This document shows positions 23,952 through 32,200 of a stretch of DNA of 64,000 nucleotides, piece after piece. Source of the stretch: Tolypeutes matacus (lineage: Eukaryota; Chordata; Mammalia; Cingulata; Chlamyphoridae); the NCBI GenBank assembly GCA_026826555.1, contig JAKSZT010054581.1, positions 2,141,415 through 2,205,414 of the forward strand, given 5' to 3'. How positions within the stretch are numbered: position 1 is the stretch's first letter; every line of letters starts with the position of its first letter. The position numbers were made by a program, and so were the translations under genes. Under the pieces are notes generated by a model that was not told the DNA's origin, made no database searches, and was given only the letters and a program-made list of their open reading frames with translations.

Positions 23952-23967
23952 TCTCCCCGTTCTTTTT
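23952..23967 (-). other. Polypurine tract
   Basis: In sense this is AAAAAGAACGGGGAGA, sixteen bases with a single pyrimidine, directly against the 3' LTR start. It is the expected plus-strand primer site. The pyrimidine interruption may be a mutation. Confidence 0.8.
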
Positions 23968-24057
23968 ATTTATGGCAAATATGGCTGTAGCTAGTAGCTT
24001 TTGATTTTGGAGAGACCTCAGAATGTGGCACGCACCATAGAAGACGTGGAAAAGGAG

Positions 24058-24501
24058 CTAAAAGGCCCTGGGTGATGGGACAGGCGAGTGGCTGTCTGGC
24101 CCTGGAGAGCAGCGGCTGTAGGGGTGGGGCTTAGGGCGAACGAAGTTTCGGAGGATCCGTTTCTTGCGAGGTCGTGGGCTGGAGGAAGCGGGAGTGGACG
24201 GTGTTGTGGGTGGGTTCTCAGAGCTGAATCTGCTTGAGGGCGAGGGCAGCAGGGGGGCCGAGGTAACAGGCGGCGCGGGGCACCTGCGGGGAGAACGGGC
24301 GGAGGGGGGCCGGGAGGATGAGGGGGGTGGCTGCGGGAGGAACGGGTGTAGGGGGGTCGGAAAGGTGTGTGGGGGGGTCTTCGGTGGCGGCGAGCCGCTG
24401 GTAGTGGACCTGTACAAATGAGGTGAAAATGGCATTAGCCTGATGTTTTGCGAGTTGGACGATCTTCCTGATGGCCCATGGTCCGACTGCCAGTGCAACA
24501 A
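24058..24501 (-). CDS. Alternative-frame ORF overlapping the env tail (hypothetical)
   Basis: A 147-codon open frame that overlaps the last part of env in another frame and continues 160 bases beyond the env stop. It is very rich in Pro and Ser and has a basic patch (RPRKKRILRNFVRPKP) like a nuclear-localisation or RNA-binding motif. It could be an accessory reading frame like those some retroviruses place at the env end. It could equally be a by-product of C-rich sequence, which rarely forms stops. I give no function. Confidence 0.25.
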   Translation of the reverse strand: MLHWQSDHGPSGRSSNSQNIRLMPFSPHLYRSTTSGSPPPKTPPHTFPTPLHPFLPQPPPSSSRPPSARSPRRCPAPPVTSAPLLPSPSSRFSSENPPTTPSTPASSSPRPRKKRILRNFVRPKPHPYSRCSPGPDSHSPVPSPRAF

Positions 24502-26398
24502 GGAGAATGATTAGGGGGCCTAGAATAGGGAGGATGTAGGGGAGGATTCCTTGGAATCCCCAGGAGAGGCCTCCTTGGAAGAGGCCTCCCTGGGCTTCTC
24601 TCTCCCTTTTTCGTTTTTCTAGCCCGGCCCTTACTTGGGCTAAATTGTCTGGGATGAGGCCCGAGTAATTAGCATAGAAACAGCATTTTTCACCCAGTGC
24701 GGCACAGAGGCCTCCTTCTTTGAGAAAGAGGAGGTCTAACCCTCTGCGGTTTTGAAGGACTACCTCGGAAAGGGATTTAAGAGATTTTTCTAGGTGGTTA
24801 ATGGCTGTTTCGAGACGGGCGACATCTTGGTCAATGGCTGCCCTGAGCGAGGAAAAGGCATTAGTGTGTAGGGTTAGGGCTGCAATTCCGGTGCCGGCTC
24901 CTGCAAAACCTAAAAGTGTGGCAATTGTAATGGCGGTGACAGGTTCCCTCTTTTGTACGTAGGTTGGTAGGAGGTGACGCTGCCAGGAGTCAAAAAAGTG
25001 GTTATTGCTATGATAGATAATGCGGGGGAGCAGAACAGCAAGCACACAGGTTTCGTTGGTGGAGTTGAGGTTGTGAACATTAAGGCATGGGGTAAGGCCT
25101 GTGGAGGAACAAATCCATTGTGTGTTATTGTAGGGTAAGAGAAATTTTGTGGTTGTCTCAGGGGCGGTTGTATGGTTGCAGAGGGTTTTCATGGAGGGGA
25201 TAACAGTGCCTCCGATTTTAGTGATACAGAGCCTGCTTTGCAAGATGGACTGGATTGTTAGTCCTATGTGGGTTTGGTTCCAATTGCAAGAGGCAGGAGC
25301 GTCTTCTAAGGAAGATTGATAGGAGGCATTAGTGGCTATAGCCTCCTAGTAAGACATTGAGGAGGAGAAGCACAGCCAACAGCTAGCGGTAAGGTTGGGA
25401 TTGGAGGAATTAAGAGTGGAAAAGGAGGCGTTGACTAAGGATAGAAGTGGGTTGTGGATTTGTAGTGGGGGTCGTGGGGTAGCAGGGGCGGTGGTGGAGT
25501 TAGAAGACTGATTGTTAGTATTCGCCGCAGGGGAAGAAGGAGGGGTGCAGGATTAGAGTGAGGGTTGAGGACTGGGTTGGGGCCAACGGAAATTGGGGGA
25601 GTGGGGGTGGGGGTCTTTTTTTGTATTATGAACAGGCCGCCGTAATCATAGCCTTCCATGTATAGCCGGAGGCCATATGTACGGCCTTCTAGCCAGGCAG
25701 TGTTGGCAGGGTCTTTAGCAGTGAGGACAATTATATCCCATCGGGTACTATTTGCAGTTTGGAAATTAAGGTAGGGGCCCCGTTTTGGAGCAGTGCTTCA
25801 GCCGTATGCCATGGTTTCGCAGCCCCAAGAGGTTTCAATAGAAGTGCGCAGGGTCGTGGCAGCCTCTGGCGGAGGAAGGGCAGATGTAAAAACCGGAGAC
25901 CCGATATCCGCCGCCGAAATGGCCGTTAGGACCGTGCAAATATTGATTAGCGGGCGAGGCATAGCACGACCCCTTGAAGTCATTTGTAGGTGAGTAGGAA
26001 TAACCCATAAGGCGACAGATATGTGCCGAGAAGGATGGGGCTTGGGCGGTGACGTTGTGCAGCAGGATTTTATCTGTGGCCCCAATAACCCTGACTGTCC
26101 AATTGAAGGGTTGGTGAGACGAGTTAGAGAGGAAAGGTGTTGTGGCCGCGGAAAGAAGGATTAGTAGGGCTACCAGGTTGATGGGCTGGTTAGGCTGGAG
26201 GGGAGTCTGTGCTTGGACTCTGCGATAGAGATTGAGGAGTAGTTGCTCTTCTGTTGGAGGAGTTGGGTCGTTCAGAACGACACGCGTCATCTGGTAGGTT
26301 AGGCGCCTCAGTTGTCGGCTTTCCCTCCTTGTCAGGCACTTGGTCAGTGGTGGCGGGTCAGATATTGTGTCCCGGGATCCAGATGGGTTGGGGGGCAT
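24218..26398 (-). pseudogene. env: env (envelope glycoprotein), broken
   Basis: The likely start is the ATG at 26398, overlapping the end of pol by 41 bases. A leader of about 85 residues has an arginine-rich stretch (RRESRQLRRL) before a hydrophobic segment (LVALLILLSAATTPF). The surface subunit follows with N-glycosylation sites, then a stop at 25835-25837 and shifted frames (25798-26085, 25435-25659), so it is interrupted. The transmembrane part is one open frame, 25243-24218. Counting from 25243 it has a fusion-peptide-like segment at residues 103-123 (TIATLLGFAGAGTG), a coiled-coil region, an immunosuppressive-type segment near 163-179, C-X6-CC at 180-188, a membrane anchor near 232-255 and a Pro-rich tail of about 86 residues. 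C-X6-CC and this plan define the gammaretroviral type of transmembrane protein. The cleavage site before the fusion segment reads VQKR, lacking the basic P4 residue furin prefers. Confidence 0.9.
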
Positions 26399-28917
26399 CG
26401 TCTGGGAAAACACAAGCAAAGCCTCTACCTTGACACAGGAGGGGGTGAGGTCCTTGCCACTTGTTATTTTCTGTATCCTTCCAGTACACCAGAGGAAGTG
26501 GAGTGGAGATGGAGGAGGCGCCCCAATGCTTGTGCATAGGGGACAGCCCATTTTTGTCAAAACTGAATAAATTGATTTTTATTAGTGCTATAGTTAGAAG
26601 CTCATCAGGGGTGCAGTGGGGGTTCTCTCCCCTCTCTTGTGTTATAAGATTTTTGAGGTGGCAGTTGGTGTTTTTGATAATTGCCTGTCCTTGTGGGTTA
26701 TAAGGGATGCCAAAATGGTGAGTGATGTTGTATAATTTTAAGAATGATTGGAACGTGGCACTTCGGTATGCTGGGCCATTGTCTGTTTTTAGGTCCCAAG
26801 GAACTCCCATGAGGAGTATGGCCCGTCTCATAGCGGCTATGTAATGGCGGGCTCGTTCTCCTGGTAGAGCCACGGCACTAACTAAGCCAGAGTAGGTATC
26901 TTTGACCACGTGTACATATTTTTGGCGGCCGAAGGAAGGAACGTGGGTAACATCCATTTGCCATCTTGAATTTGGTTTTAAGCCTCTAGGGTTAGTACCT
27001 TGGGGTTGTAATGGTCCCAGAGGCAAAAATGGAGCACAGCGCCGGCAGCTGCGAACCAAATGTTTGCACAGCTCCGCAGTTAGGTCTGAAAATAGGTGTT
27101 TTAAGGCAGACGTGGAGAAGTGGAATCGAGAGTGTAAGCTCCGTGCCTGTACTATGGGGTCGTTAGTATGGGCTGAGAGACTTAAAGTAGTTACGATGGA
27201 GTCGACTAACTCATTGCCTTTTGCCAGTGGTCCAAGTAGCCCTGTATGACTACGGATATGAGTGATGAACCAGGGGTGTTGGCGCCGCTCAGTGAGCTGC
27301 TGTAATGTATGTAAGCTGTTGTCTAGATCAGAGTTTGATGGGAAAAACATACCTTGCAGACTTGGCAAGCATATGCACTGTCTGAGAAGATGTTAAGAGG
27401 CTCAGAGGTGTAAGTGAGAAGAGCTAGAATGATGGCTTCTATTTCTCCTCTTTGGACAGAGTCATTGAGGCGGAGGGTACGAGCGTGTGGTGTCTCAGAA
27501 TTTTGGGAGAATGAGACAAATCCAAACCCCTTTTTTGAGGCATCAGTAAAGACGACTCTTGCATTGGCTACAGGGGTAGAGGATGGAAAGGGGTGCTGCT
27601 GTCCCGTAATCTGCAGCGTTGTGAGTCCTTGCAGAATTTTGTGATTAGGGTAGTGGTTATCTACTTGCCCTGTATAGCTGATTAAGAGAGTTTGGAACTC
27701 TAAATTTGTTTGAGCCAAAATGGTAGTTTGGTTTTTAGAGAATGGCCAGATGATAGTGGCTGGTTCAATGCCATAAGTATGGACACTTAGGCGCACTAAA
27801 TCTTGAGCTAACTGAACGATTGCCTGTGTGAGAGGGAATATTTTTGAAGTGCGAGATTTAGCCAAATGTGACCACAGCAGGGGCCCATCTTGCCATAGCG
27901 CTCCCGTGGGGGTTCCTCGGGTTAAGAGGACTATGGCTTGAATGGGTTTTTCAGGCAAATAGCGCTGGTTTTTAGTCTCATTTATTAGGTTGGAGACTCT
28001 AGTAACAACTGCTCTGGCTGCTGGAGTAATTTTTATGGTTTTATGGGCTGCAGCAGCAGCATTACCTTTTGTCTCCAATAGCCTGAAGAGTGGCTACAGT
28101 TCTGCCGTTGTGATGGGCAGAGCAGAGCGCACCCAGTTGATTTGGCCACACAGGGTCTGTAATTCTGTGAGGCTCAGACTGTCTGGGCAGTGGATTTGAG
28201 GAGTGATTGGGAGTATTTGTTCAGTTATTTTGTAACCTAGGAATGTGAATGGAGCTTGTCGCTGTACCTTCTCCTGGTTTATTGTCAATCCTATTTGCTG
28301 AAGGTTGTGGATTAACTCCTGGAAACCTTCAGATAGCATCTGTTCGTTTTCATGAGCCAAGAGGATGTCATCCATGTAGTGGATGATGAAAAACCGATTT
28401 TTAAGAGATTGGATGGCATAGCTAACATAAATTTGGCATATTGCTGGGCTATTTTTCATACCCTGTGGTAGCACTTTCCATTGATAACGAGTATTGGCAA
28501 CTTGGTTGTTTGTTTGGGGAACTGAAAACGCAAATTTTTCCTTATCTTTCGCATGCAAGGGTATGGAGAAGAAGCAGTTTTTTATGTCCAAAATAAGAAG
28601 ATAATAGTCTAAAGGTACTGCAGAGGGATGTGGAAGACCTGGCTGGGGTGAGCCCATGGGTTTTATGTGAGCATTCATCGATCTCAGGTCATGGAGGAGA
28701 CGGAATGTGTTTTTACCCTTTTTGTAAATTATAAAGATAGGGGTGTTCCAACGACTATAGCTGGGTTCTATGTGGCCTAATTGTAATTGTTCTTCTACCA
28801 GCTCCTGTAAGGCAAGTAATTTGTGGGACGGTAGGGGCCATTGCTCCACCCATATAGGTTCCTCTGTGTCCCACTCAAGAGGAATGGGTTTTGGTGGTTC
28901 TATTCGAGCAATGGCTT
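26358..28917 (-). pseudogene. pol: pol (reverse transcriptase, RNase H, integrase), broken
   Basis: The pol frame lies at -1 relative to pro and is open through their overlap. RT (frame of 28849-28094) has the catalytic Asp in LILDIKN and an intact YMDD at 28367-28378; VLPQGMKNSP precedes it as in class II enzymes. An in-frame TAG at 28094-28096 interrupts the connection region. RNase H (28078-27323) shows FTDASKKG, RGEIEAI and FSDSAYA, the three acidic positions. A frameshift near 27323-27368 separates its end and the integrase (27368-26358). The integrase has the zinc-binding residues H79, H83, C108 and C111 and the Asp residues 139 and 196 (numbered in that frame). The third acidic position (232, codon 26673-26675) is Lys. 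Pol ends at 26358 inside the start of env. Confidence 0.92.
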
Positions 28918-28932
28918 CTACATTTGGGGGGG
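28918..28932 (-). other. pro/pol overlap with a C7 homopolymer
   Basis: In sense, seven C followed by AAATG and TAG, the pro stop. Pol lies in the -1 frame here and is open. The run would allow slippage, but the heptamer in the pro frame does not fit the X XXY YYZ rule exactly, so this is a weak call for a frameshift site. Confidence 0.45.
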
Positions 28933-29304
28933 CTGGTGGTTTTGTGGCCGAGAGGACAGGATATGGCAGCCATCCGGTGGTTTAGTACTAATGGTTGCCC
29001 CCATCTGTTCAAGGACATCTCTGCCCCATAGAATGGAGGTGAGCCCGTGAATGAACAGTGGCTGGAATATGCTGGAGTGACCCTCCTCATCTTCCCAAGC
29101 TACAAGCATATTGGCTTGGAGGGAAGGACCTTCAGCTGTGGCACCTTGTACTGGTGGACCTGGTTTGGTGGAAGTAATAAAGGCATATGATTTTGGGAAG
29201 CAGCTGACTTCTGCTCCTGAGTCTATTGTTCCTGTGTACCATTGGTCTTTAACTTTTAAGGTAAGAGTGGACCTGCTTTGATAGATGGGAATGGTCCATT
29301 TCAC
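28918..29304 (-). CDS. pro: pro (aspartic protease) of the provirus
   Basis: A single open frame of about 128 codons entered by -1 frameshifting from gag. It contains the aspartic protease active site as DSGAEVSC (Ser in place of the commoner Thr, still functional in the family) and ends with a LWGRDVLEQMGA segment typical of the retroviral protease carboxy end. It starts right at the gag stop and shows no dUTPase domain, which betaretroviruses normally carry at the start of pro. I see no stop or frameshift within it, the only proviral frame of which this is true. It overlaps pol at its 3' end. Confidence 0.88.
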   Translation of the reverse strand: MKWTIPIYQSRSTLTLKVKDQWYTGTIDSGAEVSCFPKSYAFITSTKPGPPVQGATAEGPSLQANMLVAWEDEEGHSSIFQPLFIHGLTSILWGRDVLEQMGATISTKPPDGCHILSSRPQNHQPPQM

Positions 29305-29313
29305 GGCTTTGGG
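29268..29313 (-). promoter_or_regulatory. gag/pro -1 ribosomal frameshift signal (heptamer plus stem-loop)
   Basis: In the gag frame the heptamer C CCA AAG (29307-29313) precedes the gag stop TGA (29301-29303) by one codon. The pro frame is exactly the -1 frame. After an 8-nt spacer comes TGGACC (29293-29298), which pairs perfectly with GGTCCA (29268-29273) across a 19-nt loop. Heptamer, spacer and downstream structure together match a retroviral frameshift signal. A final G in the heptamer is less usual in eukaryotes. Confidence 0.75.
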
Positions 29314-31193
29314 GGAGCCTGCTTGTGGGTCTCTTGGGTGCGGGGCTGAGACCTGCCCCTGGTGGAGTTTAAAGGCTGTGGCGCGCTGTTAGAGCGGCAG
29401 TCTCGGGCCCAGTGATAACCCTTGCCGCAACGGGGGCAGGGTGTGGGAGGCCCTCGGTGGGGTGGCTGTTGAGGTGGACGTGATGGGGGGGGAATGGCCG
29501 CGGGAGCAGGCAGCCCGGGCGCTTCAGGGCACTCTCTGGCAAAGTGTCCAGTATTGCCACATTTAAAGCAGCTCGCATTCAATGCCATGGCGGCCGAAAA
29601 TGCTTGTGTGAGCGCGGCAGTATGTACATCGAGGCCACTGCAGGCCAGAACCCACTCATGAATTGTCTTTTCTTGAACGGGAACAATGGCCTGTTTACAG
29701 ATGGGGTTGGCGCCTTGTAAGATGAGCTCTCTCAGGCAAGGGCTGTTTGGGCTTGTGGGTCTGTGACTTTGCGCTCACAGGACTGGAGGACACGGGAGAC
29801 AAAGGCAGAGAAATCCTCGTCTTTGTTTTGCGTGAGCTTGGTGAAATTGTCAGCTTTAATAGCTGAACATGAGCGAAAAGCCTGGAGGGCGAGGTCACGC
29901 AGTTGAATCCAGAAGCCGGCCGGGGCTTGCTGGTAGACTATATGGTTGGCAAATTGGCCGGAGCCGGTGAAGGCGTCAGCCGGGATTTGTATACTGGTTG
30001 CGGCGTTGGTAGCAACCTGTTTTTCTGCCTCAGCATGAAAGTGGGCTCTCCAGTCTATAAATTGGCCAGGAGTGAGGATACCTGAGCCAAGGAGGTCCAA
30101 TCATAAGGGATACAGACGTTTGTGGAAATCTCTTCCAACATTTGCATGGCATATGGACTCCCCAACCCATCTTCCTTAACTGCCTTTCTAAGGCGTTTAA
30201 TGTCTTGTGGGTCATGGGATACCAGGGGAGTGGGCATTGTTGGGAGGGAGTGACATTTAGGGGGAAGCAGGAGACAGGAAGGGGTAGGGCGCTTGGGGGA
30301 GCACTACCAGCTGGCGGGGGTGTTTGCGCCGGGGCGGGAGTAAAAGGGTTGGTGTTTGGGGTAGCGGAGCGCTGAGGGAGGCTCGTTATAGGCGCCCAGG
30401 GATTGGGTGGAGGACTAGCCTAGGGGTTCGCGGGGGGGGGGCGCCCAAGCGGATGCGGCTGCAGGGTCAGCTGGGGCACAAAATGGCCACTCGGACTTAC
30501 AAGATGGCTGACCAGGCGCATGCGCACCGAGGGCGTTACAAAATGGCTGTTTGGGCTCATAAAATCGCTGACTTGACGCATGTACGTTGGCGGTCTCAGA
30601 GGGCCAGCCTGTTTTTTCGCCCTCGACAGGGAGTGGCGGGTAGAGGGGGGTTACCGCCCTATGGGGCGGCTCTAGTTCTTTTTTAAACGACTTCCTCTTT
30701 TCTGGCGGGGAAGAAGGAGGAAGTTCGCCATCTTGGCGGGGCTTAAGGTTGGTTTGTTTGGGCGGGTCTAGATCGAGCGCGTTGTTAAGCTGCTCGATAA
30801 GAGACTCTGCATCAGAGTCTCGGTCCGAGTCAGAGCCAGACTCGGGACAAGAGGGAGATGCCTTTTCTTCCTTATCGCGTAACTGAGAGGATAGAACCTG
30901 CGACGTGGGGGGCGAGAGCCCTGGAGACAGGAGCGGATGGTAATCAGTGTAGGCACAAGGCCGGGGGAGAAACGCTTCCCTTCATGTTCCATGGCATTGG
31001 TAACTCGGTAGATAAGGCGTTCATAAGTACCGGGGTCCCAAAGGTGGCAAGTTGTGAGCCAAGGGTTAAAAGGAAGGAGAAGGTCCCAATAAACTTGTAG
31101 TTGGCGAATTGAAACTCTGCACTTGTGGGTGTCTAAGAGTCCGGCAAGGGCGCAGACTTGGGGCGCTTGGCGAGATGATAGCCTACTGCCCAT
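29301..31193 (-). pseudogene. gag: gag (capsid polyprotein), broken
   Basis: The frame opens with Met-Gly (MGSRLSSRQ) at 31193, the N-myristoylation signal of matrix. The matrix-like segment runs to about 30890, where the frame shifts; an acidic Ser/Asp-rich and then Pro-rich region follows. The capsid part (30237-29732, in two frames) includes a major homology region-like stretch, QNKDEDFSAFVSRV. Another shift near 29735 returns to the frame that encodes nucleocapsid (29588-29301). Nucleocapsid has two CCHC zinc knuckles, CFKCGNTGHFAREC and CPRCGKGYHWARDC, spaced by a Pro-rich linker as in betaretroviruses. At least three frameshifts disable the gene. Gag would assemble particles at the membrane and package RNA. 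Confidence 0.9.
30478..30730 (-). promoter_or_regulatory. Cluster of CCATNTT (YY1-like) motifs within gag
   Basis: In sense the words CCATTTT or CCATCTT occur at least four times in about 250 bases (near 30483, 30505, 30541 and 30730), with a near-miss near 30570. CCATNTT is the core bound by YY1. Some of it comes from a short coding repeat (Q/W-P-F/S-C). Function is inference. Confidence 0.35.
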
Positions 31194-31229
31194 TTTAGGC
31201 CTATGGAGCCGGGAGGGTTGGGGCCCTAC

Positions 31230-31469
31230 CTAGCGAGCGTGGCGATCGGGTAGCGGCAGATACCGGGGGTTTGGGGTAGGGCGGTGAGCAGGACGCACCC
31301 AACTTAGCGGTAAAGGAAAATAGCGACAACAAAGGCAATGAGAAGGGAGGTAAGGAGGCAGAGAAAGACGACGGTCGGGGCAGGAGCGGTGTAGTATGGC
31401 GAGTACGGCAAGGAGGATGAGCGGGAGAAGGAGAAAGGCGGGGAAAAGGGAAAAGAGAGCAGGGTTCAT
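31230..31469 (-). CDS. Upstream ORF in the proviral leader (hypothetical)
   Basis: A 79-codon frame between the splice donor and gag, ending 36 bases before the gag start. Its first 28 residues (MNPALFSLFPAFLLLPLILL and on) form one strong hydrophobic helix; the rest is Pro/Arg-rich. It would be present only on unspliced RNA and could influence gag translation or make a small membrane peptide. I know no homologue, and chance is a real alternative in this composition. Confidence 0.3.
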   Translation of the reverse strand: MNPALFSLFPAFLLLPLILLAVLAILHRSCPDRRLSLPPYLPSHCLCCRYFPLPLSWVRPAHRPTPNPRYLPLPDRHAR

Positions 31470-31513
31470 GGGCAGTGAGGGGTCGCCAAGTTGCGGAGCG
31501 AGGCAGAGTAGGG

Positions 31514-31520
31514 TCTTACC
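31514..31520 (-). other. Putative major splice donor
   Basis: In sense CGG|GTAAGA, a near-consensus 5' splice site, lies 18 bases after the primer site and well before gag. That is where retroviruses place the donor used for env mRNA. Confidence 0.6.
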
Positions 31521-31537
31521 CGTTCACGGCGGGCAGT

Positions 31538-31555
31538 GCCCCACGTTGGGCGCTA
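31538..31555 (-). other. Primer binding site, tRNA-Lys type
   Basis: In sense TAGCGCCCAACGTGGGGC begins two bases after the 5' LTR. It matches the 3' end complement of tRNA-Lys(1,2) at 17 of 18 positions (A for G at position 2). The Lys primer is characteristic of the HERV-K/MPMV-like class II group. Confidence 0.9.
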
Positions 31556-31557
31556 GT

Positions 31558-32032
31558 TGCGGTCGAGACGTCCTGTTCAGTGGGCAGCGGGGCAGGAGAG
31601 GCCTAGGCTCCTGCGGGGGCTCGCAGGCGTGGAGGGCGCATGGTGGAAAAACCACCGCGGAGACGAGGTAAGCATGCAGGTCTAATTTATTAAGGGAAGT
31701 ACAGATGCTTATATAGGGTTATGGTGGCGGGAAAGGAAAACGGGGCGGGGCGTGATAGGCCCGGTGCAGTTTCCCTGCCTTATAAGGTGTGGCCTTGGCG
31801 GTGCGGCTCTCCTTAGCTGCGCGGGAAGGGGGAGTGTGTGTGTGGGCAGGCTTCTTCTGGCTATCAGCAAGCAGATGTTGGCTGCCTGGGCGAGGCTGAG
31901 GGCAGTGCACCGTTTCCATGGCTGAGGGCAGTACGCCCGTTCCAGCCACCCTACACCCGAGCAGTGGGCTGCGCATATCCCCCACTGGGCGCGGCTATGC
32001 CTGCTGGCCAGACTTCAGCCTGCCTTACTTCA
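31558..32032 (-). repeat. 5' LTR of the provirus
   Basis: 475 bp with the same termini as 23487-23951. It has TATATAA (31709-31715) and AATAAA (31686-31691). A 26-bp tandem duplication unique to this copy begins with GCTGAGGGCAGT at 31895 and repeats at 31921, in the U3 part. Most differences from the partner LTR are C/T and G/A changes, many at CpG. Confidence 0.95.
31709..31715 (-). promoter_or_regulatory. TATA box of the proviral promoter (5' LTR)
   Basis: TATATAA in sense, within CCCTATATAAGCATC. It is identical in the two LTRs and is the only TATA-like word in this part of the LTR. Confidence 0.82.
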
Positions 32033-32038
32033 TACAAG
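32033..32038. repeat. Target-site duplication, right copy (TACAAG)
   Basis: Abuts the right LTR terminus CTTACTTCA and matches 23481-23486 exactly. Confidence 0.93.
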
Positions 32039-32059
32039 AAAGCATGAAAGAAGAGAAAA

Positions 32060-32200
32060 TGAAACTAAAAAATGTCAGTTCAATGACAAAAAGTAAGGTA
32101 CTAGGTGTAAATGGACTAAACCACCTACTGGAGCCATGCCATAAAATGCAAGTTGACTGAATACTGAAAGGAGAAGGCTGATGCCATCAGCATGAATTAA
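32060..32200 (+). mobile_element. Possible L1 ORF2 5' fragment, sense
   Basis: TAGGTGTAAATGGACTAAAC followed by CACC and CATAAAATGCAAG resembles a diverged ORF2 start (compare GAATGTTAATGGATTAAATT at 48561). Short and weak. Confidence 0.4.

Larger units (their letters stand above)
23487..32032 (-). mobile_element. Class II-like endogenous retrovirus, complete proviral structure
   Basis: An 8.5-kb provirus integrated on the minus strand. It is flanked by a perfect 6-bp duplication TACAAG (23481-23486 and 32033-32038) and bounded by two LTRs of 465 and 475 bp. Reading on the minus strand it holds: 5' LTR, tRNA-Lys-like primer site, splice donor, gag, pro, pol, env, polypurine tract, 3' LTR. 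A 6-bp duplication, Lys primer site, two-knuckle nucleocapsid and YMDD polymerase place it with class II (betaretrovirus-like) ERVs. The env transmembrane part has the gammaretroviral plan, as in D-type viruses. The element is far richer in G+C and CpG than its A+T-rich surroundings. By hand count the LTRs differ by roughly 17-19 substitutions, mostly transitions, over about 430 aligned bases. All genes except pro carry visible lesions, so it is defective. Confidence 0.95.

Noticed and set aside
24003..24217. Superantigen-like ORF near the 3' LTR, as in MMTV
   Set aside because: No such type II membrane protein frame extends into the LTR; only the Pro-rich alternative-frame ORF is present.
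24164..24421. Gly-rich plus-strand ORF inside the provirus
   Set aside because: Reverse of the Pro-rich env tail; the glycine bias is a strand effect.
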